Shown: piece by piece, positions 38,958 through 41,181 of the stretch
Numbering within the stretch: position 1 is the first letter of the stretch
Layout: every line of letters starts with the position of its first letter
IMG/VR virus record: IMGVR_UViG_3300031276_000008
Location: 1 to 41,181 of that record
Length of the DNA stretch: 41,181 bases
Reading direction: 5' to 3' (one strand)
From: a virus
The notes under the pieces: generated by a model
The model's input: the letters and a program-made list of their open reading frames with translations, nothing else
Databases searched by the model: none
Told to the model about the DNA's origin: nothing
Made by a program: the position numbers and the translations under genes

Positions 38958-39162
38958 ATTTAATTCTATAATCCCCGTCATACTCATACTCAATCCCAGC
39001 ATGGTCAAACATTTTTTCAAGATCAAGCGGGCACAAACAATCATCATCATGTACATTAACATAACCAGGGGCGGGTATTAGCTCCAAGTATGGGAATTCT
39101 TCTTTGAGTTCTTTTACTGTCTCTATGACTTTGTATTTACCTATGAATATTAGGCTACACAT
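38956..39162 (-). CDS. Hypothetical protein, 68 aa
   Basis: The start MCSLIFIGKYKVIETVKELK has AAAGG at suitable distance; a longer frame from 39222 overlaps the upstream gene. Acidic, with HDDDCLCPLDLEKMFDHAGI in the middle. Its stop falls in the HTH gene's operator region. The family is not recognised. Confidence 0.55.
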   Translation of the reverse strand: MCSLIFIGKYKVIETVKELKEEFPYLELIPAPGYVNVHDDDCLCPLDLEKMFDHAGIEYEYDGDYRIK

Positions 39163-39178
39163 TATCTTACCTTTTTCT

Positions 39179-39841
39179 TCATTGTTTGTCTCGTGAGTTT
39201 GGTTCAAGAACTTTGAACCCAATTACCCATACCCACGGGTTAACGTCCCACCCGTAACCACGTTTTCCATTTATTGAGTTCCAAAGATTTTTGAATCTGT
39301 TTATACCATAATTCTTTTCTACAAATTGAGTGCTATAAATAAAACCGCCGTCATGACAAGCATCATCTTCCGTTATATCATTCAGCCGTTCAACTCGTAT
39401 ATTTATAACCTCTAAAAGTATTCGAGAAAATTCTCTATACATGAATATCGACGGTTTCCATTTCGGGAATATTGATGGATCTTCTTCTGTTGCACGATAA
39501 TAGATTGGTGTTTCGTTACAACCAATGGTATCAAATGCACCTGGGATATTATCACACCACCACGTTTCCTTAACCCATAATCTGTCACCCGGTTTACCGA
39601 ACGGACATTGTATTACCAGAAAGCCTTCATCAAGATATTCAGCGCATGCTATTTTAATTCCATCATCCCCGGACATTTGATATAAATCTTCTGTCTCTCC
39701 AGGTTCACCATCACATCTACCTGATAAAAATTCTATAGCATCCAAAGATTTCCCCTTCACAACTCTCCGAGTTTGTGTTTTTCTTCCTTCGAGAATAGCC
39801 TGTATCATTTCACCGCTGAATAAAATCGGATGTTCTTTCAT
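39179..39841 (-). CDS. ASCH-domain-like protein, 220 aa
   Basis: MKEHPILFSGEMIQAILEGR with KTQTRRVV, then CPFGKPGDRLWVKETWW (about 80-95) and a C-terminal GYGWDVNPWVWVIGFKVL, are the hallmarks of a common phage/prophage ASCH-like (PUA-related) family. ASCH folds bind RNA, and bacterial relatives hydrolyse acetylated cytidine or act on nucleosides. GGAG is 7 nt upstream. It is preceded by a compact pseudoknot-forming RNA (39870-39930). Confidence 0.7.
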   Translation of the reverse strand: MKEHPILFSGEMIQAILEGRKTQTRRVVKGKSLDAIEFLSGRCDGEPGETEDLYQMSGDDGIKIACAEYLDEGFLVIQCPFGKPGDRLWVKETWWCDNIPGAFDTIGCNETPIYYRATEEDPSIFPKWKPSIFMYREFSRILLEVINIRVERLNDITEDDACHDGGFIYSTQFVEKNYGINRFKNLWNSINGKRGYGWDVNPWVWVIGFKVLEPNSRDKQ

Positions 39842-40026
39842 AGCTTTCTCCTATCTATAAAAATAGAAACCCCCAAACATACCAGTAGGTTGCGAAACCA
39901 ACCATAGCCGAAACTATTGGGGGGTACTGGCATGGATGAGGGACTTTATTTTTTGTTTTAGTTTTCATTGTGTTTCGAACTATTTAGTTAGTTGATTTCG
40001 CACTTCAAAAATACAAAACATATATG
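39842..40026 (-). ncRNA. Leader with pseudoknot-forming structured RNA (core 39870-39930)
   Basis: Four helices can be read by eye: CCCCCAA (39870-39876) with TTGGGGG (39917-39923); CCAGTA (39882-39887) with TACTGG (39925-39930), crossing the first; GGTTG/CAACC hairpin (39888-39903); and ATAG/CTAT hairpin (39904-39917). The core spans 61 nt with few unpaired bases. On the minus strand it ends 29 nt before the ASCH-like gene, with a further TCTAT/ATAGA hairpin next to the ribosome site. No known riboswitch or ribozyme class is recognised. The helices exist on both strands, so direction is inferred from the downstream gene. Confidence 0.55.
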
Positions 40027-40215
40027 TTAGTTGCAAGTTATTTCTTTCAACAAACCATCTATCCATTTTAATAATTCTGTTTTAGTTCTGAGATAAAATT
40101 TCTTTTTGTAAATTACGTGCAACTTTCGGAACATGAAACATGTTATCTGAAAATTATGTCTTTCGATTTTATCCGTTTTCTTAATTTTAATATTTAGGCT
40201 TATGCTTTCTATCAT
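40027..40215 (-). CDS. Hypothetical basic protein, 62 aa
   Basis: The basic protein begins MIESISLNIKIKKTDKIERH and contains HVIYKKKFYLRTKTELLKWI. The ribosome site is weak. No family is recognised. It lies between the inverted-repeat gene and the pseudoknot leader. Confidence 0.4.
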   Translation of the reverse strand: MIESISLNIKIKKTDKIERHNFQITCFMFRKLHVIYKKKFYLRTKTELLKWIDGLLKEITCN

Positions 40216-40266
40216 AACTTATTTATATAAAAATACTTGTGAACATTTCATAAGAATTTTGTCGGC

Positions 40267-40398
40267 TTAATCATATGTTATTTGGAATTTTTGCTACCAT
40301 CCGTGATGTTTATCAAATATATCGTCTAAGGTATTTAAGGCTCTTTGTTCGTTCCCCTCTACTTTGTATATTTTCCCACTTTCACAAGTTGGTCTATC
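40267..40398 (-). repeat. Right arm of the inverted repeat (uninterrupted copy)
   Basis: This copy is identical in reverse complement to 1-122 plus 557-566, with no insertion at ATAAC/ATATGATTAA. It shows the empty-site form of the cassette-like insertion seen at the left end and includes the 3' half of the 64-aa gene. Confidence 0.9.
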
Positions 40399-40488
40399 AA
40401 CAGTTTTCCAAATTTCAAATTGTTCTCTCAATTTCGTTAATGATTTTTTACTACGCCTTTCTTGTAATTTCCTTTTGATAATGTTCAT
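40294..40488 (-). CDS. Hypothetical basic protein, 64 aa (full copy of the left-end fragment)
   Basis: The N-terminal part is very basic (MNIIKRKLQERRSKKSLTKL), then an amphipathic helix and a C-terminal ALNTLDDIFDKHHGW. AGGAG about 9 nt upstream supports the start. Its 3' 105 bp are repeated at the window start. Function unknown. Confidence 0.6.
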   Translation of the reverse strand: MNIIKRKLQERRSKKSLTKLREQFEIWKTVDRPTCESGKIYKVEGNEQRALNTLDDIFDKHHGW

Positions 40489-40552
40489 TTTTCTAATCTC
40501 CTATGTTTTATCGCAAAAATCACCGCTGAGAAACGCTCAAATAACCAGTCAT

Positions 40553-40711
40553 TCAAGAGGAATGGTTATTGTTATCGGCTAAATTTTTATATTTTTCGTC
40601 CAACTTCCTTTTCTTTTTTCTTAGGTTTATATAATTCTGAGAATGTTTCTTTTTTGTTTTTATAAGTTTTATCTCAATATCTTTCCCATTACATATAAAT
40701 ATTCTTTTCAT
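40553..40711 (-). CDS. Small very basic protein, 52 aa
   Basis: The ORF begins MKRIFICNGKDIEIKLIKTK and continues Lys/Arg-rich (NLRKKKRKLDEKYKNLADNN). GGTGG and GAGG lie upstream. The gap before it starts with TAACGGCGTTGG at the previous gene's stop. Nucleic-acid binding is plausible from charge only. Confidence 0.5.
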   Translation of the reverse strand: MKRIFICNGKDIEIKLIKTKKKHSQNYINLRKKKRKLDEKYKNLADNNNHSS

Positions 40712-40739
40712 TTCCACCATCCTCTTAATTCCAACGCCG

Positions 40740-41132
40740 TTATACCGTAAAATTGCTAAGTTTTTCTTTGAGTTCTTGAAACTTTATGAATATAGACTGT
40801 ATTTCTTCTCCCTTTGCAATATTAGCCGTGTTTTTGTCAAGAGAAGCATACCCGCCATATTTTTGCCTCAAATAATCTTCAAATTTGTCCAATTCTTCCG
40901 CAATTTTCGGCATAACAATTCGCTCAGCCGGTAAACTTTCAAATATTATTACTTTTGCATCTGAATATTCATTTATACAGTTGTTACCGTATCCATTCAT
41001 TGCATTTATTACTTTATATTCATCATCAATTAAATCTATCATTACCATTAGGCTACCGTAAAAATCAACATTAAACGGGGTGTCAATTGATTCAATATCT
41101 TTAATGTTTTCATTCACCTTTATTGCATACAT
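40740..41132 (-). CDS. Hypothetical protein, 130 aa
   Basis: AAAAGGAGG precedes the start. The protein begins MYAIKVNENIKDIESIDTPF, then a hydrophobic/acidic beta part (DFYGSLMVMIDLIDDEYKVI) and a helical C-terminal half. Its stop TAA begins a TAACGGCGTT element. No domain is recognised. Confidence 0.6.
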   Translation of the reverse strand: MYAIKVNENIKDIESIDTPFNVDFYGSLMVMIDLIDDEYKVINAMNGYGNNCINEYSDAKVIIFESLPAERIVMPKIAEELDKFEDYLRQKYGGYASLDKNTANIAKGEEIQSIFIKFQELKEKLSNFTV

Positions 41133-41181
41133 TTTTAACCTCCTTTTTTATTTCCGTTTCCGGTTAGCTCAGTAGCCGTTA
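41133..41181 (-). other. Leader with TAACGGC element cut by the window edge
   Basis: On the minus strand the last bases begin TAACGGCTACTGAG, then CTAACCGG, then an AAAAGGAGG ribosome site for the 130-aa gene. TAA is probably the stop of a gene beyond the edge. It resembles the elements at 36066 and 40742. Confidence 0.4.

Noticed and set aside
39870-39930. HDV-like self-cleaving ribozyme
   Set aside because: The crossing helices are reminiscent, but there is no P4 hairpin between the two 3' strands and no 5' G start of P1 in the needed place.
41150-41181. tRNA-like D-arm (GGTTAGCTCAGTAG) at the window end
   Set aside because: The D-loop lacks the conserved GG, no acceptor partner can be seen before the edge, and the sequence is better explained as the leader of the 130-aa gene.
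1-41181. Direct terminal repeats or a circular genome
   Set aside because: The repeated end sequence is inverted, not direct, and lies about 780 bp inside the right end, so it does not support simple circularity.
1-41181. CRISPR array, integrase, transposase or rRNA
   Set aside because: No regularly spaced repeats, tyrosine/serine recombinase motifs, DDE motifs or rRNA-like sequence were seen on either strand.

Overview
The window reads as most of the genome of a small tailed phage with a podovirus-like gene set (short tail, P22/T7-type head and tail genes), AT-rich and tightly packed, with many 1-4 nt stop/start overlaps. The host cannot be named from sequence alone. Exported proteins carry signal peptides ending in FGQ or QAQ and a lipoprotein ends in LSC, a style common in the Bacteroidota/Ignavibacteria group. 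Yet Shine-Dalgarno sequences are strong and promoters look sigma70-like (TTGACA-17-TATATT), which fits Ignavibacteria-like hosts better than classical Bacteroidetes. No integrase, polymerase, helicase, CRISPR, tRNA or rRNA is seen, so the genome may be incomplete at its ends.

Layout. (1) 1-850: left end, + strand. A truncated copy of a gene that is intact at 40.3-40.5 kb is followed by a 434-bp segment bounded by ATAAC repeats that looks like an integron-type cassette, then a ribbon-helix-helix-like gene. (2) 857-26765, minus strand: the late operon, transcribed right to left. The order is zinc ribbon, large terminase, portal, beta-solenoid-like protein, two small proteins, scaffold, major capsid, two small head proteins, a repetitive stalk-like protein, head-tail connector, tail nozzle, fibre, four internal-virion-type proteins, a signal-peptide fibre-like protein, a permuted papain-fold peptidase and a cluster of small membrane proteins (lysis). 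A lipoprotein gene with its own promoter sits on the opposite strand at 10.5 kb. (3) 26.77-26.95 kb: a late control region with a promoter, a chromosomal-type parS palindrome and an intrinsic terminator directly before the first late gene. (4) 26.95-30.3 kb: small minus-strand genes of unknown function. (5) 30.3-30.7 kb: a GT-rich non-coding region. (6) 30.7-34.4 kb: two + strand clusters of small genes flanking a minus-strand set that includes a probable small terminase. (7) 34.4-41.2 kb, minus strand: early genes including a PD-(D/E)XK nuclease, a DnaD-like replication protein, a 59-aa helix-turn-helix protein with a leaderless promoter, and an ASCH-like protein preceded by a pseudoknot-forming RNA.

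How it fits together. An 11-bp motif (GTTTACATAAT) recurs at several intergenic promoters and probably marks a common regulator. The late operon appears to be controlled at a terminator next to its first gene, as in Q-type antitermination. The most unusual features are the parS site in the late leader, the attC-like cassette boundaries revealed by two copies of one locus in inverted orientation, and the pseudoknot RNA in front of an RNA-binding-type (ASCH) protein.
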